Below the pieces are notes generated by a model. The model saw only the letters and a list, made by a program, of their open reading frames with translations. It had not been told where the DNA came from and searched no databases. From assembly GCA_003427395.1 (NCBI GenBank), contig BFEA01000614.1, forward strand, positions 720,908-748,821: a stretch of 27,914 bases of DNA, given 5' to 3'. Position numbers and translations under genes: made by a program. Position 1 is the first letter of the stretch. Every line of letters begins with the position of its first letter. This stretch comes from Chara braunii (taxonomy: Eukaryota > Streptophyta > Charophyceae > Charales > Characeae). Shown here piece by piece: positions 9,708 through 19,988 of the stretch.

Positions 9708-12700
9708 TTATGTGACCTGTGATAGAGCTGGTCCTTCTGCTGACTGAGAACTCTGCCTCCTCCTCCNTGTTTCTGAATTGTGCCAGTCCTTCCACCTTNT
9801 GCGAGAGTCGATTATCTNCGCCACTTTGCCCCTTGCAAGCCACACCTTAGTAAAGTTTGCCTTGATTTTTTCCTGTTGCTCTACGTCATCCGGCATAGAT
9901 TGTCTGGTCTTATGCCATTTGCAAAGAATCTCAGCCTGGATCAGGGTCCTTGTCTCCGCCCATACCTTCTCCGTTGGAGTCGAGAGTCCCTCAATAGTTC
10001 TGCAGCACCTTTCCTTCCAGATGGACCACAGCGTCGTCTTTCGGATCATTCCAAACCATATTTTCTCTGACTTGTGAAATTGGGCAGGGATGTTAGTCCA
10101 TAGAAGGAGTTGGACAGGATGTTCGGGGAGGGGAATCGGGAAGAGGGAGTCCCATAGCTCCGAGGCTCTCGCCCAATATTCGGTCGCCTCTGTACAGCGT
10201 ATCAGACAATGTAATATATCTTCAGGTTCATTTTGTGAACAGACCGTGCATAGCTCTGAGCTGTTAGGGTCGTTCTTCTTTCTTCTGATATGTAACCACT
10301 GGTTAACTGGCAGAGCTACATATGTGATGAGCCATTGGAGGCTCCTAATTTTGACTGGACGAATTGTCTTGAATTTTTTCCATGGTATTTGTGAGATCTG
10401 ACTGGCATCTTGGCCTATTAACTTCTGCCATCTGTTCTTGNNNNNNNNNNNNNNNNNNNNNNNNNNNNNNNNNNNNNNNNNNNNNNNNNNNNNNNNNNNN
10501 NNNNNNNNNNNNNNNNNNNNNNNNNNNNNNNNNNNNNNNNNNNNNNNNNNNNNNNNNNNNNNNNNNNNNNNNNNNNNNNNNNNNNNNNNNNNNNNNNNNN
10601 NNNNNNNNNNNNNNNNNNNNNNNNNNNNNNNNNNNNNNNNNNNNNNNNNNNNNNNNNNNNNNNNNNNNNNNNNNNNNNNNNNNNNNNNNNNNNNNNNNNN
10701 NNNNNNNNNNNNNNNNNNNNNNNNNNNNNNNNNNNNNNNNNNNNNNNNNNNNNNNNNNNNNNNNNNNNNNNNNNNNNNNNNNNNNNNNNNNNNNNNNNNN
10801 NNNNNNNNNNNNNNNNNNNNNNNNNNNNNNNNNNNNNNNNNNNNNNNNNNNNNNNNNNNNNNNNNNNNNNNNNNNNNNNNNNNNNNNNNNNNNNNNNNNN
10901 NNNNNNNNNNNNNNNNNNNNNNNNNCCATGTTTGATCCACGATAACCATCTCCTTCCTCTAGGGTTAAGGGATAATTGGTGGTCACCTTCGTCTCTAACC
11001 CACGGATTACTAAACAGAGGTTGCCTCAGAACTTCGTCGTTGGATTTGGGTTTACCCACCTTTTTCGGCGTGACTTCCCGCCATGTCCGTAGCAGTGCAG
11101 TCCAATAGGGTACAGGAGGCCTGGCTACGTTTGGGTCAGTTCCTCTTCGTTGATTTCTGCGTCCTGTATTCAGAATCCAATCTTTGGACATTACCCAGAA
11201 CAGACCGGACATGTTTGCTGGCGTGGATATTGGTGCTAGGCCCCTGATGCTATCCAAAGCCAGTTTATTCCACGCCGTGCCTAGTTTTGTCAGTAGTTTG
11301 ATCACCCATTTAACTTGTAAGGCTTTGGTTTCCTGTTTGGGGTCTATGATACCTAGGCCTCCTTTGGCTGGTTTCCTTGTGATGTAGTGCCAAACTATCT
11401 TTGGTATGCAGTTCTCTTTGTTGGGGTCGCCCGACCACAAGTAGGCCCTGGCTTTACGGTTAAGTTCCTTGATTGAATGATCTGGAACAGTCCAAATTGA
11501 TGCAATATACCACATCATTGAGAAAATCGATGTGTTGATTGCTAGTGCCCGACCCAACAACGATGTGAATGTGTTGCCCCACCTACCTAGTTTGTTAATT
11601 TGTTTTACTAGTACATTTTGAGCCATCTGAGGGGCAAAGCCGTCCTTCGTCAACAAGATGCCTAAATACCTCGTAGGAGTCTGTGGTGACTCCCNTGTCA
11701 TTTNTGCNTCCGGGCCTTGNAGTTGGGGAGCGTCNTCCNCNGATAGCCACCATCCAATTGTCTTTTTCCAATTAATCTTCATTTCTGATGCCAGTCTGAA
11801 TGCCTCCATTGCTCTTACTAGCGCACTGAACGACGAGTCTGAAGCTCTTATGAGGACCGTGAGGTCGTCAGCGAACAGTATTACTGTCGGGAACTTTAAG
11901 TGGTGGGCTGTGCCTACATTAACCTCTGGTAGTCTGTGAATGTATGGGTCTTTGCGTAGGAATGACGCAATTGCTTCCATCACGAAGAGGAAGATTGGGG
12001 GAGCTAGTGGGTCCCCTTGTCGAACTGACCGAGATATTGGATAGCAGTTCGAAAGCAGACCATTGACTTGAACACACCCTATGGCATCATTATATAGGAT
12101 TCGCACCCACTCTCTAAAATTCGGGCCCACTCCCATCTTTTCCATGCTTGCATTGAGAAAGGCCCAGTTGACCTGGTCATAAGCCTTTTCAAAATCAAAG
12201 AAAAGAATTGCTGCGTTTATCCTTTTTTCTTTGACTTTATTGGCGGCTTCGCTGAGGGTTAGTACGTTGTCTAGAATGTATCTCCCAGGGATAAAGCCTG
12301 TTTGATCTATATGGAAGCATTTGTCCATCAGATCCAGGATTCGAAAGGCTAGAGTTTTGGCTAAGATCTTGTAGGGAAGCGTTAGGAGCGAGATGGGTCT
12401 ATAATTCCTGATGTCTTCTCTTTCCCCTTTTTTGTATAGCAAAGTGACCACACTGCTACTCAATAGGTTTCCCAATCCCCCTTTGTGCCAGCTGTTGTTA
12501 TAGAAATTTATCAGATCACCCCCTAAGAGTGGCCAGAACTTTACCCAAAATTCTTTTGTCAGGTCGTCGATTCCTGGGGACTTGTTATCATTCATATTTT
12601 GGACTGCAAAATGCAATTCCTCAATGTTATCGGACGCTAAGTTCCTTGAGATTCTAGCCACCGTTTGTGATAAAGCAGAGTAGCTTTCTTGGAACCAATT

Positions 12701-13632
12701 CCACCGATCTTGTATGGGTAAATAGGCTCCTTTCAAATTCTGCCAACACTCCTTAACTCCTCCCTGAAAAATCTGGCTCATTAGGAGAGAGTTATTGAGT
12801 TTGTGGAAGCTGAACCACTTTTTGATATACTGTTCGAAACTGATTATGAGTTCGATGGGTTTATGATCCAGACCCGAGTACGGTGCGAGGGGCAGAATGT
12901 CGGCGCTTTTGGCTGTCCCCATTAATATGCCTGAGATGAGGAAATAGTCAATGAAGGAGAACGCCGTATGATGGGCGTGGTTCTTCTTCAGTAATGCGAA
13001 GGCTTTCGTCCTCGGATGCAAGGTCCGGTATGGTTCAACCAGATTGTAGTCCATCATCAGCTTTTGCATGGGTACCGCCTCCTAGATATACGGTCCGTGA
13101 CCGGGTCTATTGTTGCGTTCCAGTCCCCAGCTACAATGCAGTCTGTCAGAGGGGGGATCATATGACCTATGTTTGTTATAAATGTTGATCTGTCTGAAGA
13201 AACGTTTGGTGCATAGACATTAATTATTCTGACTTCTTCCTCCTTCCACTTGATGTCCATAAGGCATCATCTGCCCTCTACCATATCTGCCTCTTTTCCC
13301 ACTATCGACCCTGCCGTGTATAGCCGGGAGGATTTCGGTACGAGAATAGCTGTTCCTTTCGTGCTTGATGCGTTGTCTGAGGACCATACTTCGTCCTTTA
13401 TTCCTCCAAGTTTCCTAGATAGAAGTTTTCGTGTTCTGTTGTGTTCTGCTGAGAATGTTAAGTGAGTTTCCTACAACAATATGATGTCTGCCAATTTATT
13501 AGTGTGCACGGTAAGTCCTTTAATTATATCATTCATTTTTTCTTCTTTGTCAATTATATTTCCAAGCTCATTGACATTCCAGCTCCTAATAACTATCCCA
13601 ATCCACCCGATCTTGTCTTGCGTTTGCCCCCT
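9708..13632 (-). pseudogene. LINE B ORF2: APE endonuclease, reverse transcriptase, zf-RVT
   Basis: In order: endonuclease N-terminus (SWNV, about 13600), the ETH of the usual QETH motif (13470), NVYAPN and AGDWN (about 13200), FIDYFLIS and SGLDHKP (about 12950-12850), then RT motifs NDNKSPGIDD (12590), FDFEKAYDQVNW (about 12195), RQGDP (about 12010) and the catalytic FADD (11876-11865). The C-terminal knuckle is CTVCSQNEPEDILHCLIRC. The family nicks target DNA and copies element RNA at the nick. Defects are TAG at 13473-13471 in place of the Q of QETH, TGA at 13269-13267 where the related LINE C has W, a frameshift near 13070, and Ns including a 485-base gap. No clear ATG precedes the endonuclease; an in-frame TAA lies at 13635-13633. 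RT motifs are intact, suggesting recent inactivation. Confidence 0.92.
10441..10925. other. Assembly gap (485 Ns)
   Basis: A solid run of N falls inside LINE B ORF2, between RT and zf-RVT. Isolated Ns also occur at 9645-9818 and 11695-11741. LINE A is homologous to the sequence right of the gap only up to about 10950 and therefore spans the gap, so it offers a rough guide to what is missing. Confidence 0.99.
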
Positions 13633-13697
13633 TTATAAAATTGTCCATCATTGAGGCAATGAGAGACGGGGATGGATGCTGTCATGGCGAAAACATC

Positions 13698-16313
13698 CTA
13701 GGAGGGGGCCTGGTCGCTCACATCCATTTCCGTCGAGGCCTCCCCTGGCGGGTCCTGAAGCGGTGTGGTGATAAAGTCATCCATCTTATATTCCCCTATA
13801 CTTCCGCTGGTTCCCTGTCCCGTTCCCTGTCCCGTGCCAAGGACCGGATCAGAACCTGCTCCCGCTTCCTCGTCTTTCCAGTCCTCCAACTCACCCTCAG
13901 AGCAATCGCTTCTGTAGTACCTGTCCAGATCGATAGCAAAAGCCTTGGAGTCCAGGTCGCTGTCTCCCTCCAGAATCTCATGAGTCAAGAGCTGTGCCAC
14001 CGAGACCGCCAGCAGTTCCGCTGGAATGCCGGGTCCCGCAAGCACGGTGTAAGGAATCGCTGTGACTGTTCTCCATGGTCTCCACATCATCCCATTCTTC
14101 AATTTGGTTTCCTCTGACATTTTAGCGATCAGCGGGGAAAAAGCGCAAGGGGAGTGTCTCTCTGTGTCCATCTGATGGTCCTGCAGGTCCTCTTGGCCTG
14201 CTTGGGACGAACTGTCCTCCTGACCATCATCCAGCGCAATTGTTTCGTACATGCCAAGTGGGTACCCCTCTGTTACCTTTTCCTGAAGTATGCTGGCAAC
14301 GTTCTGTCCTTCCTCAATCCTTGGGATTGTGAAGGACACATCTGTGGCGATCTGCCATTCTCCCTCTTTCTGTACATATCTGGCCGCAATCAAAGGACGG
14401 GTGTCCATCAATGTCAGTCGTGCCGATTTGGCTGAGGCCACCACATGTGGTGCCTCCCGGTTGGCGATGTGCTGAATGGTCGTGAACTCAGGTGTGTACT
14501 CTGCGTTCCACTTTATTAATTTTTCTGTCTGGGCCACCACCACAGCCACTTCTTTTTCCAGCAGTGAGCGTGCTGATTCCTCTTCTGCTTCTGTTTGGTC
14601 TGAATTTGGTTCCTTTTTCTTCTGATTTTTTCCTGTCTTCCATTTCTTTGGGCGCAAATCCTGAAAGTGGTCTTCGTTGTCGAGTACTGTCTTGTCTTTG
14701 TCAGCTACCCCTTGTTCTCTTGCCCTCTTTTTCTCTGCTTATCTGAAAGCAGTGTATTCCGAAAACTCCTCTGCCTTTTCTTTCTTCAATGCATCGTACT
14801 GATTTTTTGACCTCTCAATACCAGCAATTGTCCCGCTCTTCCCATTTTTCTGGGATCTCTCAATGTGCTTAAGACAGGCTGCTCTGATGTCAAACGCATG
14901 CTCTCTCTCCCTCTTGGCCTTCTCAATATATTCCCTCAGCCAGTGAAGAGAACGCTGGGACTCGGACTGTGGCTCAGACGAACTGTCCCCAGCTGTTCCC
15001 TGCGACCCTTCACTGCTTGCTTTGTTCCCGTCCTCGAGAGAATCAGCAACTGTTATTCCCTTTCCCTCTTCTGGCTGGGTCTGCTGCTGTGTCCCATCTT
15101 TGTCATCTCCTTCCATTGCCTTCCTCTTCTTGAGACCCCCCTCTGTTATCTTTTGAGAGTTTGCTTTGTCCAGCGTGCGTTTATTATCTGCTAGCGTCTT
15201 GGCCCTCACCTCTTGATCCTCACGTTCCACCTGTCTCAGCAATTCTTGGAATGCTGCTGGTTCCTTGCTATATTCCTGCTCTGCCTGTTCTCGGACTGCG
15301 TCCAAGTTCCACAGCAGGTCTTCCCTGGCTTTTTCCTCTCTAACCACACGTGAATCAATCAAAGGGTTGGTATTTATCTTCGTTGGATTCCCTGTCACTT
15401 TACCTGTTGCTTTCTTCTGCCATCTGCTATCTGCAGGGGGGAAGATGTTGGTTTTTTTCACTGAGGGTTCCTGATCAGCGTAGTGCCATACCCAATCTGG
15501 GTCATCCAAATTGTCATCAAACACCCAGCCATCGTAGTTAGAATCTACGATGAACCAAGTGCCTGGGGCATCCTCAACTTCCACGAGCATGTTGGGATGG
15601 AGTTTCCGTTCCTTTGACTGTTTTGGAAACTTCGGGCAATTCGGATCTGTTCCCATATGCCCGCGCTCTCTGCATCTGAAGCAGATCGGAGAGGTCTTGG
15701 TGGAGACTTTAACTTCCAGGACCCTGCTCCCGATCTGGAATTTCCATGTGAATGGGAAAACAGGGGGGTCGTCCGTCTTGACTTCTAGTAGAGCCGTCAT
15801 AGATCCACAGTGAGGTGCTAGAAAGTCTGGAGTTGGCAGAATCCACTTGGGGATTTTGTTTGCTGGGTACTGTCTCTCCAGTCTGTCCACCAACAGATCA
15901 TGGAATCCCGGTTGGATGTTGTCGAACTGAACCCAAAAATTCTCTTTCATCAATGTCTGTTTGTAGGAAACCGCGAAGGTTGGATTTTGCCTCTGAGCAG
16001 TCAGTTTTTTCCATTTGGTTATCATACAGATCGATCCATTACAGTTCCTGGACTGCATTTCTGCTGCGATCCGTGCGTGGTCTTCATTGTTGAAGAGCAC
16101 CATGATGTTGTTACGACCCAAAATCTGCAGAGAAAAGGCCTCCCCAACGTGTTTGAGTTTAGCCTCCTTTTTTATTGTTTCTATAATCCATTTTCTCTTC
16201 TCTGCTGGCATGAGATCTGCTCCATTGTGGGAGAAGTTGAAAACCACTCCATGCCTTTCATGAAGATCATCCAGTTCCGGTATTTTCCCATCCGGATACT
16301 TCCATACAATCAC
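13698..16313 (-). pseudogene. LINE B ORF1, nucleic-acid-binding protein interrupted by one in-frame stop
   Basis: The frame runs from about 16313 (a GTG; no clear ATG upstream) to 13698. Only a TAA at 14741-14739 interrupts it, so the parts before and after are one protein of about 870 codons. The N-terminal half resembles plant LINE/DUF4283-type ORF1 proteins, and the knuckle CFRCRERGHMGTDPNC has the spacing C-X2-C-X4-H-X6-C rather than the usual H-X4-C. A highly charged K/E/Q-rich region follows, and the C-terminal part is acidic. The family binds element RNA in a ribonucleoprotein particle. The stop could be a mutation in this copy or a consensus error; I judge mutation more likely given the stops in ORF2. 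Confidence 0.85.
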
Positions 16314-17162
16314 TTCTTCTTCTTTCCCTTCTGTTTTTTGCTTTTCTGGGGGGGAATCGTCTGTACCGCAAGGCCGTCGACCAGGTTTTTTATTTTTTTT
16401 TATTTTTTTATTTCGTTACTCTATGTGACTATGTGAGGGGCGTGCTGTCAGATGGGGTGCAGAATAAGATAGTAGATAGAATGTCGTTAGAGAGGGAAAG
16501 CACTAGATAGATATGGGGGAGACGTAGGGAAAGGGGAGAGGTTAAGTCAGATAGGGTATGGAAGAAGATAGAAGGTAGAAACTCGTGTGTGAAGAAGGGC
16601 AGTAGGAAGGCCAATAGAAGGTTAGAATCCTTTTCGATTTGTCTCACTTGACAGACGAAGCCAGCTTGTCTTCCCTTGGCCGCTATTGCAGTTTCTTTCA
16701 CCCTTACTACTCGTAGCCCCCGACGTCGTTGAAAAAACCACCCTTGTCGAGAACCGCCCTTATTGCATCTGTCGCGCCCGTCCTTCGACAAAAGAAGGGC
16801 GTACTTTTTCGAAGTTTGTCCAAGTTTATCGTTCCTCCTCGTTCCTCTTCGGTGAGATTCCCAAAACTCCAAAGCCCGAAGTTTGCTTTCCTTTTTAGGG
16901 TCTCTTTTTAGGGTCTCTCCCCTTTCTGCGTAGTTGTCCCGAAGTCTTTCTTTTTTGCTTACTCTCTTACTTCCTCCATCGCCTTCCTCATAGAGGAATC
17001 CAGATTCTGTGGGCGCTATCCCACCGTTCCCAACGAGCGGCTGGATAGCATCCCCCTACTGTTCCTCTTCGTTATTCTCCAGAGGATTGTTTGTCGTTTT
17101 CTGCCTTGTCGTCCTTGCAGGTCTTTGTTTTGTTGCCTTTGTCTCTCCCTCCTTAGCTCCCT

Positions 17163-17208
17163 TTCGCTCCCGAAGTCGTGAATATTTCGCTCCCGAAGTC
17201 GTGAATAT
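17163..17208. repeat. Exact 23-bp tandem duplication
   Basis: The unit starting TTCGCTCCCGAAGTCGTG occurs twice head to tail with no differences, inside the LINE B leader. Confidence 0.95.
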
Positions 17209-17511
17209 CTTTCTCTCTGGGATCAGGCAGATTCTAACCGTGGAGGCGGCTAGATTCGGACCGAATCTAGCTTTCGCCCTGAAATACAGCTACAGGGATC
17301 GGGCAGATTCTGACCGTGGAGGCGGCTGACATACGTGGCTAGCACATGTAGGTAGCAGCCGTAGAGTAGACTATAGACTATATCACAGCCATATCCTAAC
17401 CAGGCATATCCAGCCGTATATTTGATGTAATGGACGGCTGGATAGCAACTTCAAAGCGATCTTCAGATGCAGCTAATCTACACCCACCTATGCGCTAGTC
17501 AGCGCAACAGA

Positions 17512-17777
17512 CCACGTGGCACAGCTCCCCGAGCACGTGCGTAGGCAGCTGGGCGTACCGCTCGTGGCGTTGCCCCGCGCGGCGGCGCGGCATGAAAATT
17601 AGCGCTGCGATGCGCTGCGTTAGCGCTGTCTCTTATACACATCTAGATGTGTATAAGAGACCCACGTGGCACAGCTCCCCGCGCACGTGCGTAGGCAGCT
17701 GGGCGTACCGCTCGTGGCGTTGCCCCGCGCGGCGGCGCGGCATGAAAATTAGCGCTGCGATGCGCTGCGTTAGCGCT
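17512..17777. repeat. Direct duplication of about 115 bp flanking the adapter sequence
   Basis: The block from CCACGTGGCACAGCTCCCCG to GCGTTAGCGCT occurs at about 17512-17627 and again at 17662-17777, with one substitution seen (GAGCACG against GCGCACG). The copies are separated only by the inverted Nextera ends. The duplication is therefore probably created by the artefact rather than being a feature of the element, although the substitution leaves a true tandem repeat possible. Confidence 0.9.
17626..17661. other. Nextera transposase mosaic-end junction (library artefact)
   Basis: CTGTCTCTTATACACATCT is followed directly by AGATGTGTATAAGAGAC. These are the two 19-base mosaic ends head to head, the right one missing its last two bases. 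In translation it gives the well-known contaminant string SYTHLDVYKR. This is synthetic sequence retained in the assembly. Confidence 0.98.
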
Positions 17778-17830
17778 TACCCTTACCGGTGGCGCGAGCG
17801 CGTTCCCAAGTACCAGATTTTCACTATCAT

Positions 17831-17843
17831 TTATTTGCAAAAC
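17831..17843. repeat. Target-site duplication, copy 3 (right flank of LINE B)
   Basis: TTATTTGCAAAAC matches 13 of the 14 bases found at 8030 and 9371 and is followed by host-like TTGAAAAAAGTG. Confidence 0.75.
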
Positions 17844-17894
17844 TTGAAAAAAGTGTTTTCCAAAGTTTTCAACACTTCAAAAGTCCAAACCAAC

Positions 17895-17960
17895 GGGCCT
17901 AGCTCAGTTGGTACACCCATGAACTGTCGAAATAAAGACCCAAGTTCAAATCCAGATACA
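17895..17960 (+). mobile_element. tRNA-derived SINE-like sequence
   Basis: GGGCCTAGCTCAGTTGGTA matches the 5' end and A box of a tRNA, and AGTTCAAATCC, about 40 bases on, matches a B box. The acceptor and T stems do not pair and no anticodon arm is clear, so it is not a working tRNA. The order of boxes fits the head of a Pol III SINE. A related piece is at about 26909-26960. Confidence 0.6.
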
Positions 17961-19000
17961 ATCAGATTACCAGAGCAAAATCATTCTGAATCACTGTATT
18001 GTAGGCGGGCATATTCACTCATCTCATAATCGTGATCAGTAGTGTTTAGGCTGTGGAACTGTGAGAGTTGCCTGATTGCCCGTGCCGTGCGGTGGACGGG
18101 GGGAGGGAGGGGAAGAGCTGGAGCCGAAGAGCGAAAGAGAGGGAGACGGAACGAGCTGAGCAGGGGGAAGGGGGGCGCGTTAGTGAACGAGAGATGCCCC
18201 CTTGCCAGGTCTTTCATGTAGTGTCCTCTTTGTAAAAAAAGGGGGTAGTTCCTACAGTTGTTATTATATTTGACCTGATGTTATTGGGAATCTGGGGAAG
18301 TTCTGGGCGGTTTACTAAGAGTTGCATGTGTAATATTGTGTATGGCATTCGGCCACATGAGAAGAGGTATCTTGGCACCGAGCTTGATCGAGGCTGTATT
18401 CCAATTTTGCTGCCATTTGAACAAACATTACGCTAGTAGGAATCTGCTTCGTCAGCGGGTGCAAAGATCATCACATTTTTATGGGCCCTGTTGGGTGCGA
18501 TTTGTGCTACAGTGTGCTTCATTGAACAGTAATGAACACTACTATTGTTGCAGTTTTGTTGACTCGTTGAAAGTTCTTGGCAAGCTTTTCCCTGAGATTT
18601 TCCCGTTTGACATGGATCTGGTTCGGCATGATCAGAAAGGTGGACAGCGATTTCGTTAAAATGGACATATTATTGCTTTTTTGAATGAAATTGAAAGCTC
18701 ATTTTTTTTGGCCCAAAATTCATGAAGCTGAGGGTACGGCGTTCTGAAAATGCCCTACCCCCTCAATCGATCTGGACTTCGCTGAAGTCCACATGCATCC
18801 AAGAGGCGGGTGCAGGGAGAGGAAGGAGAAGAAGATCGTGCAGGGGGGGAGGTGGGAAGTGCGGGGAGAAGAAGGAGAAAATCGTGAGGGGGGGGAAAGG
18901 AGCACGCGGGGGGAAGCAGAGCGCGCAGCGGGGGAAAGCAGCGTGCGGGGGGGAAAAGCAGCACGTGGGGGGGAACCAGAGCGCACAGGGGAAAAGGTGA
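17961..19000. other. Intronic sequence without recognised gene
   Basis: This contains a purine/G-rich block (18090-18185) and an unrecognised open frame at 18336-18659 (107 codons, no domain, not coiled coil). A further G-rich stretch (18790-18990) carries iterated GGGGGAAAGCAGC-like units. I see no exon that continues the coiled-coil gene. Confidence 0.4.
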
Positions 19001-19094
19001 CGTTGATGATGATGATGACGATGAAGACGACGATGATGATGACGATGATGATGATGATGATGATGAGGGGGGAGGGGGGGGGGGGGGGGGATTC
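19001..19094. repeat. (GAT)n microsatellite followed by a G run
   Basis: GATGATGATGACGATGAAG-type triplets at about 19003-19064 lead into an almost pure G tract at about 19065-19090. Both are prone to slippage and assembly error. Confidence 0.9.
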
Positions 19095-19104
19095 AATTTC
19101 AAGG

Positions 19105-19240
19105 TAAAAAACGATTTGATTTCGGTTTCGAATCGAAATCGATATGATTTCGGAACCGAAATCGAATTGGTTTTGGTTTCCAATGGAAATCGATTCGATT
19201 TTGGAATCGAAATCGTCTGGATTTCGATTTCGAAATCGGT
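19105..19240. repeat. Iterated ATCGAAATCG palindromic motif
   Basis: Variants of TTTCGAAATCG, GAATCGAAATCGAT and ATCGATTCGATT recur about every 15-25 bases on both strands. This gives a self-complementary A/T-rich patch with no coding sense. It may be an old short-period satellite. Confidence 0.7.
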
Positions 19241-19284
19241 GTTCTATTTTAGAGTCCGGGGGGGAAGACGATGAGAACCACGAT

Positions 19285-19480
19285 GGGGGGGAAGACCAGG
19301 AAAAACGAAAAGAAAGAAGTAGAAGAAACGAGGGAAGAAGAGAGAAAAAAAGAAGAAGAATAAAAAAGGAAGGAAGAGACGGCGAAGAAGAGAAAAAAAA
19401 AGAAAAGAAACGTTGTCGAAGAAGGCGAAGAAGAGAATGTCGAGGAAAGAAAGAAAAGAAAGAAAGAAAGAAAAAAATTA
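19285..19480. repeat. Purine-rich (GAA/AAG) tract
   Basis: The plus strand is almost entirely A and G for nearly 200 bases. The composition can adopt triplex DNA and produces spurious charged ORFs in both directions. Confidence 0.85.
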
Positions 19481-19942
19481 TAACGTACCTGTGCCTTGTC
19501 GTTGGCGATTCAGTATCGTTGATGATGTGGCAGCGACGACGATGGCGTGGCGACGATGATGATGATGTGGCAATGTCGACATTGAAGATGATGACGACGG
19601 GGCTGGCGTGGCAATGTCGATGACGAAGACGATGATGGCGATGATGGCATGGCATCGTTGAAGCTGCTCCACGTCGATCAGGGCGGGCAGGAGGGCGATC
19701 GATGCCGCTCCCATACCAGTGTGACGAGGCAGAAGGCAGAGCAGCGAGGCTGGGAGAGAGAGGAAGAGTGAGAGCACACACACGTGCTTACTCAACTCGA
19801 CGCAGACTCGACACGACTCGACACGACTCGACAGACACAGACACCAAGTGGCAAAGTCGCAGAGTCGCAGTCTTGAATTTCCAAACATAATGTCAAAGCG
19901 AAGTCACACTGAACTCAAGCACTGAGGCTGAAAATTTTGTGC

Positions 19943-19988
19943 CCGTACTGTGCTTGAGTCCGTACTTAAGTACCGGACTCAAGTACGG
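19943..19988. repeat. Nearly perfect inverted repeat
   Basis: The left arm begins CCGTACTGTGCTTGAGTCC and the right arm ends GGACTCAAGTACGG. They meet at the palindrome GTACTTAAGTAC, with one short bulge in the left arm. The hairpin would be about 20 bp long and sits at the left end of the tandem-repeat block. Confidence 0.8.

Larger units (their letters stand above)
9385..17829 (-). mobile_element. LINE B, near full-length plant L1-type retrotransposon
   Basis: Read on the minus strand it has a long leader (about 17829-16314), ORF1 with a CCHC knuckle, ORF2 with APE endonuclease, reverse transcriptase and zf-RVT knuckle, a 3' UTR (about 9707-9412) and a poly-A tail (T27 at 9385-9411). The left flank ATTATTTGCAAAAC and the right flank at 17831-17843 agree as a target-site duplication, which sets the 5' end near 17829. 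The element is about 8.4 kb as assembled, but that includes a 485-base N gap, isolated Ns and an adapter artefact with duplicated flanks. Both ORFs carry stops, so this copy is not autonomous. Confidence 0.88.
16314..17829 (-). other. LINE B 5' leader
   Basis: No ORF is supported here. The leader contains an A-rich stretch next to ORF1 (16390-16411), an exact 23-bp tandem duplication (17163-17185 and 17186-17208), a diverged 31-bp repeat (17221-17251 and 17297-17327), and the GC-rich block that is duplicated around the adapter artefact. Promoter activity would be expected here for an autonomous LINE, but no element is recognisable. Confidence 0.6.

Noticed and set aside
14154-16436. Plus-strand ORFs opposite LINE B ORF1
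   Set aside because: They are shadows of the minus-strand ORF1 and show no domain.
17163-17777. CRISPR-like or regulatory repeat array in the LINE leader
   Set aside because: The repeats are simple tandem duplications without regular spacers, and one pair is tied to the adapter artefact.
17895-17960. A functional tRNA gene
   Set aside because: Only the A and B boxes match. Acceptor and T stems do not pair and no anticodon loop can be assigned.
17592-18029. Plus-strand ORF of 145 codons
   Set aside because: It runs through the Nextera mosaic ends and both copies of the duplicated flank, so it is an artefact.
18336-18659. 107-codon plus-strand ORF as an extra exon of the coiled-coil gene
   Set aside because: It is rich in C, F and H, has no heptads, and no matching phase-0 splice borders were seen.
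19144-19623. Plus-strand ORF with long K/E/R runs
   Set aside because: It derives from the GAA-rich tract and is not supported as a gene.
18720-19781. Minus-strand ORF of 353 codons, rich in S, P, F and I
   Set aside because: It is the translation of the purine tract, G run and GAT repeat; low-complexity composition explains the lack of stops.
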